The translations under genes were made by a program, and so were the position numbers. 64,000 nucleotides of DNA from Cystobacter fuscus. Lineage in GTDB: Bacteria > Myxococcota > Myxococcia > Myxococcales > Myxococcaceae. Below the pieces are notes generated by a model. The model was not told where the DNA came from, did no database searches, and saw only the letters and a list, made by a program, of their open reading frames with translations. The number at the start of each line of letters is the position of its first letter. The stretch's first letter is position 1. The DNA is taken from NCBI RefSeq assembly GCF_002305875.1, contig NZ_CP022098.1, positions 3,410,001-3,474,000 on the forward strand. The letters are read 5' to 3'. Of the stretch, positions 16,588-25,374 are shown piece after piece.

Positions 16588-18194
16588 AGCCCGCCCACCT
16601 GGCGCAGCAGCGCGTCCGTCTCGGTCTTCCAGGTGCGCGCCATGGTGGCCTGACCCGAGTCCGTCAGGCGCCTCTCCACGGCCGCCGCCTTGTGCTGGAG
16701 CTCCTCCGGGGATTCGCCCTGTTGGTGCGCGCGGCTCAGGCCCACGTAGTAGTTCTGGCAGCCCTGGGCGAACTCGCCCTGGGAGAAGAGCAGGCGGCCC
16801 ATGGCCTCGTAGGCCTCGGGCAGCGCGCCCATTCCATTCTCCGGTGTCAGCTCCGCGAGCAGGGGCTGGGCGCTGGCCGTGTCCCCGCGCGACAGCAGCA
16901 GTGCCGCCTTGGCGTACTGGGCGCGCGCCCGGCCCACGCCCTTCACCGCCAGGGCTCGATCGTACGCCTCCAGCGCGGCGTCCTCGCGGGCCAGCGTCTC
17001 CATCACCCCGCCCCGCGCGAGCCAGTAGCGCTCATCCCGCTCCAGCGCGCCCACCTCCTGGCCCTCGCCCGCGGGCACCCGTACGTCGCGGAAGACGGTC
17101 TCGTAGGCATCCAGCAGCATCAGCGCGCCCTCTCCGTCGCTCGCCTCCCGGAGCACCCGGGCTCCCTCGAGGTAGAGCAGGGGCGCGGTTCTCCGCCGCT
17201 CCACCGCCGCGAGGAAGGCCTCGCGCGCGCCCGCGTCCCCCCGCCGCGCCAGCGCCCGTGCGCGCAGGAACAGGGCCTGGTACTCGTCCGGCGACGCGGC
17301 GAGCGCCTCTCCCGCGGCCTTGAGGGCCTCGCCGGGCCGATCCTCCACCAGCGCCAGCGCCGCGCGCACGCTCAGGGCCCGTGCCTTCAGGGGAGGGGAG
17401 AGCTCCGCCTCGCGCGAGAGCACGTCCGCCACCGTCTTCCGGGCCTCCTCCTGGCCCGTGCCCTGGTAGAGCCGGGCGAGCGCCAGCGACAGGCGCGCGC
17501 GCAGGTGCCCGGGGGAGGAGACCGTGGCCTTCTTGAAGGCCTCGGCGGCCTGGGCGGCCAGTCCCTCGTCGAGCAGGGCCTCCCCGTGGGCCTGGGCATA
17601 GCGCGGCTCCCGCCACGCCGCCTCGCTCGCCCGGGCGAAGGCCTGCCGCGCCTCGGCGAGCCGGCCCCGGGCGATCAGCACCTGCGCCTCGGCCAGGGCC
17701 AGCTTCGGGTTCTTCGCGCCCTGGGCCCGGAGCTCCTCCAGGTACTTGCCGGCCTGCTCCGTCTTCCCCTCGGCGAGCAGCAGCCGCGCGTGGGTGCCGT
17801 AGCGCTCGCCGGAGCGCGAGTCCAACGCCTCGGCGCGGGCCTGGTGCTCGCGCGCCCGGGCCTGGGCCTCCGGTTGCTGGTGCTCCAGCCACAGCCGCGT
17901 GTTCACGTCGGCCGCCAGCGCCTGGGCATCCTTCACCTGGTCGTCCAGGAGGAACAGGGCGTCCAGCTCCACCAGGGACTGGCGCAGGTCCACCGGGTTG
18001 TCGCGCACGGACAGGGCGCGCGCCGCCTTCAGCCGCGTGTTCACTTCCCGGCGCACCGAGCCCTGGTGCACGAGGTACGCCACCGCTCCCGCGAACAGCA
18101 GCGCCACCAGCCCCACCTGCACGAGGGCGCCCCGAAAGCTCTGCCGTCCGTGCCCTCCCCTCGGTCCACCTGGGGTTGCATTCGACGTGGCCAT
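16584..18194 (-). CDS. TPR membrane protein of unknown function
   Basis: 536 residues. A polar start (1-22) precedes one membrane helix (about 25-43, LVQVGLVALLFAGAVAYLV). The rest is an almost continuous array of TPR-like helix pairs with the usual Ala/Leu spacing, for example EAFKKATVSSPGHLRARLSL near residue 230 and ALEAYDRALAVKGVGRARAQ near 415. It should be anchored in the inner membrane with the repeats in the periplasm. There are no enzyme motifs. The upstream 115-base region is shared with the divergent homoserine kinase gene. The partner is not identifiable from context. Confidence 0.75.
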   Translation of the reverse strand: MATSNATPGGPRGGHGRQSFRGALVQVGLVALLFAGAVAYLVHQGSVRREVNTRLKAARALSVRDNPVDLRQSLVELDALFLLDDQVKDAQALAADVNTRLWLEHQQPEAQARAREHQARAEALDSRSGERYGTHARLLLAEGKTEQAGKYLEELRAQGAKNPKLALAEAQVLIARGRLAEARQAFARASEAAWREPRYAQAHGEALLDEGLAAQAAEAFKKATVSSPGHLRARLSLALARLYQGTGQEEARKTVADVLSREAELSPPLKARALSVRAALALVEDRPGEALKAAGEALAASPDEYQALFLRARALARRGDAGAREAFLAAVERRRTAPLLYLEGARVLREASDGEGALMLLDAYETVFRDVRVPAGEGQEVGALERDERYWLARGGVMETLAREDAALEAYDRALAVKGVGRARAQYAKAALLLSRGDTASAQPLLAELTPENGMGALPEAYEAMGRLLFSQGEFAQGCQNYYVGLSRAHQQGESPEELQHKAAAVERRLTDSGQATMARTWKTETDALLRQVGGL

Positions 18195-18309
18195 GGGCTC
18201 GCCTCCGAGGTTTTGAATGGTTTCAGACGGTGGGGGGTGTCACGATGGATCGCTCGGAGATAGGCACGCTCCCTCGTGGCGGCAACGGGGGGGCGGGGAG
18301 AGGACATCC

Positions 18310-19281
18310 ATGGCGCTCTATACCCAACTCGACGCGGCGGCCCTCCATCGGCTGGTGGACGCCTATGCGCTGGGCACCGTACAGGAGCTGACAGGCATTC
18401 CCCAGGGCTCCATCAACAGCAACTTCCGCCTGGTGACGAGCGCGGGCCGCTACTTCGTGCGCCACACCACGGTGCGCTCCGCGGATGACCTGAACTTCGA
18501 GGCGGGACTGCTCGCGCTGCTCAACGCGTCGCACTTCCCCTCGCCCCGGCTCGTCTCCACCCGCGACGGCGCGCCCTTCCTGGAGTTGCAGGGCGGGCGC
18601 GTGGTCGTCTTCGCGTGGCTCGAGGGCGAGGAGCTCACGCGCGAGCGGCTCACCCCCGAGCACCTGGAGGCGCTGGGCGTGGAGCTGGGCAAGCTGCACC
18701 GCGTCGGTGCGTCCTACCTGGGTGTGCGCGCCAATCCCTACGGCCCGGAGGTGGTGCGCGGCTGGTTGAAGGGACTCGAGCAGCACCCCGACGCGGAGCT
18801 GTCCGCCATCGCCCGGGAGCTGCACGGCCACCTCGCCCGCGCCGAGTCCCTGCGCGGGGGACAGGAGCCGCGCGGCGTCATCCACGCGGACATCTTCCTC
18901 GACAACGTGAAGTGGCTGGGGGACCGGGTGAGCGCCCTCTTCGACTTCGAGATGGCGTGCCAGGACGCGCTGACGCTGGACGTGGCCATCACCCTCAACG
19001 CGTGGTGCTTCGACTCGGGCCGCTACCGCCCGGAGCTGTGCCAGGGCCTCCTGCGTGGCTACCAGGTGCAGCGCACGCTCCTGCCCGCCGAGCGCGAGAG
19101 CCTCTTCGGCCACGCGCTCTTCGGCGCGGTGCGCTACACCGCCAGCCGCATCCGCGACTTCCACCTGTCCGGCCTGCCGCCTGACAAATTGGCACCCAAG
19201 GACTTCCGCACCTACCTGGCCCGGGCGCGCGCCCTGCACCAGATGGGGCCCGAGGGCCTGCGCGCGCTCGTGGGCGTGTGA
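18310..19281 (+). CDS. Homoserine-kinase-like phosphotransferase (ThrB type II / APH fold)
   Basis: 323 residues from the ATG at 18310, which has GGGGAGAGG before it; the earlier in-frame start at 18217 lies in the divergent promoter. The kinase fold of the aminoglycoside-phosphotransferase/ThrB-II family is clear: GSINSNFRLVTSAGRYFVRH at the N-lobe, Brenner motif GVIHADIFLDN (catalytic Asp near residue 198) and the metal-binding LFDFEMA. Type II homoserine kinase phosphorylates L-homoserine to O-phosphohomoserine in threonine synthesis, and N-lobe and motif spacing fit it well. It is not next to other threonine genes, so another small-alcohol substrate is possible. Confidence 0.78.
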   Translation: MALYTQLDAAALHRLVDAYALGTVQELTGIPQGSINSNFRLVTSAGRYFVRHTTVRSADDLNFEAGLLALLNASHFPSPRLVSTRDGAPFLELQGGRVVVFAWLEGEELTRERLTPEHLEALGVELGKLHRVGASYLGVRANPYGPEVVRGWLKGLEQHPDAELSAIARELHGHLARAESLRGGQEPRGVIHADIFLDNVKWLGDRVSALFDFEMACQDALTLDVAITLNAWCFDSGRYRPELCQGLLRGYQVQRTLLPAERESLFGHALFGAVRYTASRIRDFHLSGLPPDKLAPKDFRTYLARARALHQMGPEGLRALVGV

Positions 19282-19300
19282 GCGCGCGCCCTGCTCCGGC

Positions 19301-19768
19301 TCAGATGCCGGAGACGATGCGCCACTCGCCGTCCTCGCGCTGGAGCACCATCTGCTCCAGCTCCGAGTCGCGCTGGGGCCGCTCCATGAGCCCCGGGGCG
19401 CGCCAGCTCGCGTTCCAGTAGTAGATGACCGTGGCCCACCCGTCGCGCTTCACGTCCACCCGGCGCACGTCCATCTCCAGCCGGGGCGCGTCCACCCGGG
19501 CGAGCAGCGCCGGCAGCGTCTGGGCCAGGTTCTCCGCCGTCAGATCATCCAGGGGATCCTCCGTGCCGGCGTTGTCCCGGAAGCTCGGCGAGACGAGCGC
19601 CTGGATGGCCTTGGCGTCACGCGCCTCGACGGCCACGCGGTAGCGCTCCAGCACCTTGAGAATGGCGCGGGTGTCCTGGGTGTCGTTGATCTGCGTGCCT
19701 GGGATGTAGCGGGGGCCACAGGCCGAGAGCACCAGCAGAACAGTGACGAACAACGGGCGGACGTTCAT
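19301..19768 (-). CDS. Small lipoprotein with an NTF2/SnoaL-like domain
   Basis: 155 residues from the ATG at 19768. The lipoprotein signal is short and clear (FVTVLLVLSAC, lipidated Cys17). The mature protein has a SnoaL-like pattern: VLERYRVAVEARDAKAIQALVSP at about residues 40-62, then strands ending EQMVLQREDGEWRIVSGI. It converges with the homoserine-kinase-like gene and is 73 bases downstream of the metalloprotease gene on the same strand, so it may be read as a second gene. No active-site residues are recognised. The open frame extends upstream to 20140, but that part lies over the metalloprotease gene and has no signal sequence. Confidence 0.7.
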   Translation of the reverse strand: MNVRPLFVTVLLVLSACGPRYIPGTQINDTQDTRAILKVLERYRVAVEARDAKAIQALVSPSFRDNAGTEDPLDDLTAENLAQTLPALLARVDAPRLEMDVRRVDVKRDGWATVIYYWNASWRAPGLMERPQRDSELEQMVLQREDGEWRIVSGI

Positions 19769-19841
19769 GGGGATAGGGTCTCCGTGAAGGGGCACAACCG
19801 CGCACGAGAAGATGCATTCCCCGTGCCGCGCTGGGGGGCGT

Positions 19842-22202
19842 CTAGCGGAAAGCATCGCGGGGCACCAGGGGGCCGCCGTAGAGGCGCTCCTCGAAGTCAC
19901 AGCGCTCGGCCCACTCGGTGACGAGGGCGCGCAGGGCGGGGCCCTCGTCGGGCAGCGTTCCCACGGCGTGGCGCACGGCGCCGCAGTCTCCGGCGAGGTA
20001 GGCCGCCTGGACCTGGAGCCGACGGGCCTCGCGGCGGATGGCGGCGGGGGCCTCGCCCTCGATGGTGCGCGACAGGTGGGGCAGGGCGGCGACGGGCGCG
20101 CCCACCTGGAGCAGGCGCCGGCCCAGCAGGTAGTGGACATAGATGTCCTGGGGGGCCGTCTGCAGGGCGGTGGACAGCCGCAACAGGCGCAGCTCCTCGG
20201 CCTCGTTCTGGAAGTAGGCCTGGAGGGTGGCGCGCACGGGCGAGTCCAGCGCGGCGAGCTTCACCTGTGCCGTGCGCGTCACCTCGGGGCTCGGGGCGAG
20301 CGTGAGGACGTGCTCGAGGAAGGCCCGCGCGGGCGCGAACTGGCCTCGCCGCGACTCCACGTCGGCCTGGGCGAGCGCCACCTCGGCCTTCAGGGCGGGT
20401 TGATCCTTCACCTGCTCGGCCACCTGGGCGAGCACCTGGGCGGCCTCGTCGGGGCGCTCGAGGCGATCCAGGGCCAGGGCCTGGCCCATGCGGAAGGAGG
20501 GCTCCTGGGGCTGGAGCAGGGCGGCGCGCTCGTAGGCGGCGAGCGCGCGGGGAGGATCGGCCGCGAGCAGCTCGCGCGCCTCGTCCTGCAGGCGCGCCAC
20601 CTCGCGGGCGCACGAGCGCGTGAAGAGGCTGCCGGTGCGAAAGCGCTGGAAGGCGCGGTTCACCGTGGCCTCGTCGAGCGGCAGCGCGTCCAGGTGCCGC
20701 TCCCACTCGGTGGCGAGCGCGTCGAGCGGACGGCCGTAGGTGGCCTCGAAGTCGGCGTGGGCGTAGAGCTGGCGCAGCTTGTCCGGGCCGTGGGTGTCGG
20801 CGAGGTAGCGCAGGAAGGAGCCCACCAGGGTGTACGCGCGCGCGGGGGCGGACTGGTAGAAGCCCTCGGGGCCCACGAGCTTGCGGATGTCCGGGGCCAG
20901 CTTCTGCCGGCGCATGCCCGCGGCCCACTCGTCGAGCGTGAGATCTCCCTGTACGGGGTTGTCCGCGGCCACCGCCATGCCCTCGATGACGCCCATGAGG
21001 GGCCAGACGCCCAGCCGGGTGGTGACGCGGAAGGGCCCGCTTCCCGAGGGCGCGGCCATGACGTGCGCCAGCTCGTGCTTGAGCGTGGGGTGGGGGTAGT
21101 CCCGGCCGTTGATGTGCAGCTCCTGGCGCCAGGGCTTGGCGAACTGGGTGCGGCCGGCGCCCACCAGCCGCTGCTTCTCGTCGTCGGTGGAGTAGAGCCA
21201 CACGCGGATGCGGCCCTCGGGCACGCGGCCGAGGAAGCGCGCGAGCTGGGCGTAGCGGAACTCCAAGTCTCGGGCGCGCCGGTCCACGTCCTCGCTGCGC
21301 AGGGCGCGCGGGTAGATGAACTCGAAGTGCTCCGTCTCGCGCACGGCTCCCAGCCGCTCGCGCAGCGTGGCGTCCGACATGCGCAGGCCGAGGTCCGTCG
21401 CGTGCGCCTCGATGAGCACCACCGGGCCGAGCGTCAGGCCGAGCAGCAGCAGGGGCCCGACGCGCGGGCGGGGGCGGCCGAGCCGTGCCTGGACGGGGTC
21501 CAACAGCAGCTCGGTGAGCGCGTGGACGGCGAAGATGAGCAGCAGCGTCTCCGCGCGGAACCACAGCAGGGCGGAGGACAGGGAGAGCGTCTCGTCATAG
21601 AGCGGCCCCGGCAGGTGGCCCAGGAAGGCGTTGAAGGCGTAGACCTGGGGCCCGAGGACGATGGGCCAGGCCGTGACGCACAGCGACACGAGGAGGATGC
21701 CGGCGTAGAGCAGCCCGGCCCGGCCCGCGCGCCGGGTGGCGAAGCCGCAGAAGACGCCCACGACGGAGGCGAGCCCCGCGGAGGGCAGGGTGAGCAGGGG
21801 GTAGAAGCCCGCCAGGGCGAAGGGGTCGCACCGGGTGCCGAGCCACGCGTAGAGGGTGGCGGTGAGGAAGGGCGGCACGAGGACGGCCAGGTTGACGAGC
21901 AGTGCGGGTGCGAGCGCTCTCCAGGCGAGCCGCATGGACGCCCCCGGGCGCGGGGGCTCCGCGGCGTCGGGGCTGGCTGCTCGCGTGGCGAGCAGGCGGC
22001 GCTCCTGGTGGACGGAGGCGATGCCGAGGCCACCGCCGAGCAGACCCACGCCGATGGACAGGGCGAGGCCCAGCTCGAGGCCGGGCACCCCGAAGAGGGG
22101 AAGCAGCACGAGGGCCGAGCCACCGAGCGCGAGAATCCCGGCGGGGACCAGGCCCGAGGGTCGCCGCAGGAGGTTCGTGGCACGGATGAGGACTTGGCGC
22201 AT
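19842..22202 (-). CDS. Multi-pass membrane gluzincin metalloprotease with TPR tail
   Basis: 786 residues. The N-terminal 265 residues hold about six or seven hydrophobic helices. The middle (about 275-500) is a peptidase-MA-like domain with the zinc motif HELAHVMA at about residues 375-382 and a downstream glutamate in GVIEGMAV about 35 residues later, the gluzincin pattern. The C-terminal part (about 530-740) is TPR-like. The protease domain is expected outside the cytoplasm, acting on an unknown envelope substrate or as a chaperone-like quality-control protease. The start at 22202 has AGGAG/AAGG upstream and is only 25 bases from the divergent PilZ gene. I do not know a characterised homologue. 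Confidence 0.8.
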   Translation of the reverse strand: MRQVLIRATNLLRRPSGLVPAGILALGGSALVLLPLFGVPGLELGLALSIGVGLLGGGLGIASVHQERRLLATRAASPDAAEPPRPGASMRLAWRALAPALLVNLAVLVPPFLTATLYAWLGTRCDPFALAGFYPLLTLPSAGLASVVGVFCGFATRRAGRAGLLYAGILLVSLCVTAWPIVLGPQVYAFNAFLGHLPGPLYDETLSLSSALLWFRAETLLLIFAVHALTELLLDPVQARLGRPRPRVGPLLLLGLTLGPVVLIEAHATDLGLRMSDATLRERLGAVRETEHFEFIYPRALRSEDVDRRARDLEFRYAQLARFLGRVPEGRIRVWLYSTDDEKQRLVGAGRTQFAKPWRQELHINGRDYPHPTLKHELAHVMAAPSGSGPFRVTTRLGVWPLMGVIEGMAVAADNPVQGDLTLDEWAAGMRRQKLAPDIRKLVGPEGFYQSAPARAYTLVGSFLRYLADTHGPDKLRQLYAHADFEATYGRPLDALATEWERHLDALPLDEATVNRAFQRFRTGSLFTRSCAREVARLQDEARELLAADPPRALAAYERAALLQPQEPSFRMGQALALDRLERPDEAAQVLAQVAEQVKDQPALKAEVALAQADVESRRGQFAPARAFLEHVLTLAPSPEVTRTAQVKLAALDSPVRATLQAYFQNEAEELRLLRLSTALQTAPQDIYVHYLLGRRLLQVGAPVAALPHLSRTIEGEAPAAIRREARRLQVQAAYLAGDCGAVRHAVGTLPDEGPALRALVTEWAERCDFEERLYGGPLVPRDAFR

Positions 22203-22227
22203 GACCTTCTCCTATACTCCGTCGGGC

Positions 22228-22623
22228 ATGGCCGAACAGAAGACAGGTGCCGAAAGCCGCCAATTCGCTCGCGCGCCCATCGAGCTGAAGGTGGACTACA
22301 AGAAGCTCAACTCGTTCTTCGCCGACTACACGAAGAACATCTCCAAGGGAGGCACCTTCATCAAGACGAAGAAGCCGCTGCCCATCGGCACGCGCTTCCT
22401 GTTCAAGCTGACCGTGCCCCAGCGCGACGGGCCCTTCGAGCTGCTCGGCGAGGTGGTCTGGAGCCAGGGCGAGGCGGAGGAGCCCGGCATGGGCATCCGC
22501 TTCATCTACAACGACGAGCGCCAGCGCTCCGAGTTCGAGGGCGTGGTGGAGCGGCTGATGGCGGACAGCCTCGGCACGCAGCTCACCGAGAAGTTGCTCA
22601 ACAAGCAGCTCCACATGGAATGA
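22228..22623 (+). CDS. PilZ domain protein
   Basis: 131 residues. A single PilZ domain (about 10-115) binds c-di-GMP in typical members: RQFARAPIELKVDY at 11-24 resembles the RxxxR motif but in the RxxxR spacing only one arginine is clear (R11, then A14-R15), and the second motif (D/NxSxxG) appears as KNISKGGTFI at 36-45. c-di-GMP binding is plausible but not assured. This size and motif set is common in myxobacteria. A TATACT box lies nine bases before the ATG and no ribosome site is obvious, so the mRNA may be leaderless. The DUF192 gene follows after 7 bases. Confidence 0.88.
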   Translation: MAEQKTGAESRQFARAPIELKVDYKKLNSFFADYTKNISKGGTFIKTKKPLPIGTRFLFKLTVPQRDGPFELLGEVVWSQGEAEEPGMGIRFIYNDERQRSEFEGVVERLMADSLGTQLTEKLLNKQLHME

Positions 22624-22630
22624 GCCGGGG

Positions 22631-23203
22631 ATGAACCGGCGCCACGGGGCGTGGGGACTCGGGGTCGTGGTGGGGCTGACGTGCTGTCGGCCCGCCGAGG
22701 CCCGGGACAAGGTGGAGCACCAGAAGGTGGAGCACCCCACGGCCCGGAAGGTGAAGCACCAGCAGGTGAAGCACCAGGATGGGGAGGATGACGTGGGGCC
22801 CACGTTGCCGCGGGCGCGGGTGTTGCTCGAGGATGTGTCTGGAGGCGTGCAGGTGGTGGACGTGGAGGTGGCGGCGACTCCCGACACGCGCTCGCGCGGC
22901 CTGATGTGGCGCAAGGAACTGCCCGAGGGGCAGGGCATGCTGTTCATCTTCCCGGACGAGGAGGTGCAGCGCTTCTGGATGCGCAACACGCTCATCCCCC
23001 TGGACATGATCTTCATCAACTCCGCGGGGCGCGTGGTGGGCATCATCGAGAACGCCGCGCCGCGCTCGCTCGTCCAGCGCTTCGTGAGCGAGCCGGGGCG
23101 CTACGTGCTGGAGGTGCCCGGAGGATGGAGCCGCAAGGTGGGCCTCGCGCGCGGGGGCCACGTGCGCTTCGAGGGCGTGGAGCGCATCCCCGTCATTCCG
23201 TGA
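22631..23203 (+). CDS. Secreted DUF192 protein
   Basis: 190 residues. The N-terminus looks like a signal peptide (about 1-24, ending near TCCRPAEA; lipidation at one of the two cysteines is possible but the lipobox is not canonical). A lysine/histidine repeat of about 25 residues (27-52) follows, then a DUF192 domain (about 65-185) with the family marks TPDTRSRGLMWRKEL, GMLFIFP, FWMRNTLIPLDMIFI and YVLEVPGGW. DUF192 proteins are small extracytoplasmic beta-barrel-like domains of unknown function. It is probably in one transcript with the PilZ gene. The imperfect inverted repeat after the stop (23209-23250) may end this transcript. Confidence 0.85.
   Translation: MNRRHGAWGLGVVVGLTCCRPAEARDKVEHQKVEHPTARKVKHQQVKHQDGEDDVGPTLPRARVLLEDVSGGVQVVDVEVAATPDTRSRGLMWRKELPEGQGMLFIFPDEEVQRFWMRNTLIPLDMIFINSAGRVVGIIENAAPRSLVQRFVSEPGRYVLEVPGGWSRKVGLARGGHVRFEGVERIPVIP
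22710..22785 (+). repeat. Degenerate 15-base repeat encoding K-V-x-H-Q units
   Basis: The bases read as a run of similar 15-base units of the form AAGGTGGAGCACCAG. They encode KVEHQ, KVEHP, KVKHQ and QVKHQ, with a short non-repeat gap in the middle. The unit lies between the signal peptide and the DUF192 domain and gives a basic, His-rich linker that could bind metal ions or a wall polymer. Confidence 0.6.
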
Positions 23204-23208
23204 GCCTC

Positions 23209-23250
23209 GTGTGGCGGGCATGGCACACGCATGTCGCGTGCTCGCCACAC
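23209..23250 (+). terminator. Inverted repeat after the DUF192 gene
   Basis: GTGTGGCG at 23209-23216 pairs perfectly with CGCCACAC at 23243-23250, and the stem can extend inward by a few bases (GCA with TGC). It lies five bases after the DUF192 stop and 66 bases before the PhoX-like gene. There is no real T-run, so it is either a weak terminator or an operator. Confidence 0.4.
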
Positions 23251-23315
23251 GCCGTTTGTAGCGTCCGTCCCCCTCGGAGCCGCCTCTTGGGCTCGTGCTC
23301 CGAAGCGAGGACACG

Positions 23316-25289
23316 ATGCGATTTGGGCAATCGAAGTGGGAGCGCCGCGCCGGGCGCTGGGTATGTGCGTCGGTGACCGTGCTCGCGCTCTCCGCGTGCA
23401 GCGGTGGCACGGGGCCGCAGGGCCCCCAGGGTCCCCAGGGCGAGCCGGGAGCGCCGGGCGCACCGGGAACTCCGGGTGACAATGGGGCGCCGGGAAGCGG
23501 CAGGTCGCTCACCTTCGCGCCGATCAACGCCGCGAGCACGCAGGCGGAGAAGCGGGTCGTCACCGCCAGCTCGAAGGCGAGCGTGAATGGCCGGGAGATT
23601 CCCATCGGCTACGAGACGGTGCTGCGCAGCGGCCAGGACCTGGGCGGCCAGCGCTTCGGACGCATGATCCAGAAGGACGGCAAGCCGGTGAAGAACACGG
23701 ACGGCTCGGACTTCATCTCTCCGTCCAATGACTTCTCGTCGCTCCTGCAGGCGGGCAACCGCCTCTTCGAGGTCACCCACTTCGAGACCACGCCCGCGGC
23801 GATGTATCTCTCCGAGCTGCGCCAGTCGCCGGACGGCAAGCTCTCGGCGCTGAGCACGCGGCCCATCGACTTCTCGGGAGTGGATGGGCTGTGGACGCCC
23901 TGCGCGGGCAGCGTGTCGCCGTGGGGCACGCACCTGGGCAGCGAGGAGTATCCGCCGGACGCGCGGGCCACCGAGAAGGCGGCCACGGTGAGCGGCCTCA
24001 GCTCGTCCGAGCGCTCGATGCTGCGCTACTGGGGACTGGATGCCACCACGGCCACCCTCGAGCAGGCGCGGGCCGTCTATTCGCCCTACCGCTACGGCTA
24101 CGTGGTCGAGGTCGCGGTCGACGGCTCGGGGACGACGAAGGTCACCAAGCACTACGCGGCGGGCCGGCGCGCGCTCGAGCTCGCCTATGTGATGCCGGAT
24201 CGCAAGACGGTGTACCTGACCGACGACGGCACCAACGACGCCTTCTACATGTTCGTGGCGACGCGGGCCGGGGATCTGTCCGAGGGCAAGCTCTACGCGG
24301 CGCGGTGGTTCCAGACGAGCGCCGCGGGTCAGGGCGCGGGCCGGGCGGATCTCTACTGGCTGCCGCTGGGCCCCAGCGCGACGGACGCGCAGGTCAAGGC
24401 GCTGATCGACGGGGGCATCCGCTTCTCCGACATCTTCGAGACGGAGACCCAGGCATCCGATGGGACGTGCCCCAGCGCGAGCCAGGGGTTCCGCGCCGTC
24501 AACACCGAGACGGGCCGCGAGTGCCTGCGGCTCAAGCCGGACCAGGAAGTGGCGGCCTCGCGCCTGGAGAGCCGCCGGTACGCGGCCTACGTCGGGGGTA
24601 CCACCGAGTTCCGCAAGACGGAGGGGCTCGCGTACAACCCCGCCACCCACCGGCTCTACGTGGCCTTCAGCGAGGTGAACAACGGGATGACCCATTCGCA
24701 TGCGTCGCGCGACCTGGGTGGTCCCAACCACGTGCAGCTCGCCCAGAACGACTGCGGCGCGGTCTATGAGCTGGTCGTCTCGCCCAACGCGGAGGTCGGC
24801 AGTGACTATGTCGCCGAGTCCGCCTCGGCGCTGGTGGAGGGGGCGTGGCTGAAGGCCCCGGGCGCCAGTCTCTATCCGAGCAACAGCCCTTATTACGATC
24901 CCACCTTCACGCTGCCGGACAGCAACGGCGTCGCTCAGCCGGCGACCGGGAACGTGTGCGGTATCAACGGCATCGCCAACCCGGACAACCTGAGCTTCAT
25001 CGACGGGTACGACACGCTGCTCATCGGCGAGGACTCGACGGACGGCCACCAGAACGACATGGTGTGGGCGTACAACGTCGTCACCCGCCAGCTCACGCGC
25101 ATCTTCTCCACGCCCTACGGCTCGGAGACGACGGGCGTCTACTTCTACCCGGACATCAACGGCCACGCGTACATCAAGACGCAGATCCAGCACCCCTATG
25201 GCGAGTCCGACACGGACAAGCTGGGCGCGGATGCGAGCGCGGCGCAGTCGTACACCGGGTACATCGGCCCGTTCCCGGCGATGAAGTGA
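23316..25289 (+). CDS. PhoX-like (DUF839) lipoprotein with a collagen-like N-terminus
   Basis: 657 residues from the ATG at 23316 (GCGAGG before it). The lipoprotein signal ends VLALSAC. Directly after it come about ten collagen-type Gly-X-Y triplets with many Gly-Pro pairs (about residues 27-60). The large domain is of the PhoX/DUF839 type: VDGLWTPCAGSVSPWGTHLGSEE near residue 190, TEGLAYNPATHRLYVAFSEV near 433 and NPDNLSFIDGYDTLLIGEDS near 555, the loops that hold the calcium/iron cluster in PhoX. PhoX hydrolyses phosphate esters outside the cell; alkaline phosphatase activity is likely but not proven for all DUF839 members. A cytochrome c gene follows 85 bases downstream. The collagen stretch probably forms a trimeric stalk. 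Confidence 0.85.
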   Translation: MRFGQSKWERRAGRWVCASVTVLALSACSGGTGPQGPQGPQGEPGAPGAPGTPGDNGAPGSGRSLTFAPINAASTQAEKRVVTASSKASVNGREIPIGYETVLRSGQDLGGQRFGRMIQKDGKPVKNTDGSDFISPSNDFSSLLQAGNRLFEVTHFETTPAAMYLSELRQSPDGKLSALSTRPIDFSGVDGLWTPCAGSVSPWGTHLGSEEYPPDARATEKAATVSGLSSSERSMLRYWGLDATTATLEQARAVYSPYRYGYVVEVAVDGSGTTKVTKHYAAGRRALELAYVMPDRKTVYLTDDGTNDAFYMFVATRAGDLSEGKLYAARWFQTSAAGQGAGRADLYWLPLGPSATDAQVKALIDGGIRFSDIFETETQASDGTCPSASQGFRAVNTETGRECLRLKPDQEVAASRLESRRYAAYVGGTTEFRKTEGLAYNPATHRLYVAFSEVNNGMTHSHASRDLGGPNHVQLAQNDCGAVYELVVSPNAEVGSDYVAESASALVEGAWLKAPGASLYPSNSPYYDPTFTLPDSNGVAQPATGNVCGINGIANPDNLSFIDGYDTLLIGEDSTDGHQNDMVWAYNVVTRQLTRIFSTPYGSETTGVYFYPDINGHAYIKTQIQHPYGESDTDKLGADASAAQSYTGYIGPFPAMK

Positions 25290-25306
25290 GTCTCGAGTCA
25301 TGACAC

Positions 25307-25353
25307 CGCCGCGGGGCCGGGTCCGGGAGTGAGCCCGGGCGGGCCCCGCGGCG
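25307..25353 (+). terminator. Strong GC hairpin between the PhoX-like and cytochrome genes
   Basis: CGCCGCGGGGCC at 25307-25318 is the exact complement of GGCCCCGCGGCG at 25342-25353, and the loop contains a smaller CCGGG/CCCGGG hairpin. No T-run follows. It could lower read-through between the two genes or stabilise the upstream mRNA. Confidence 0.5.
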
Positions 25354-25374
25354 TTCGCGTGTGAAGGCAGGACA

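Noticed and set aside
23200-23320. A TGGCAC motif at 23221 as a sigma-54 promoter for the PhoX-like gene
   Set aside because: The bases at the -12 position (TGTC) do not match TTGC.
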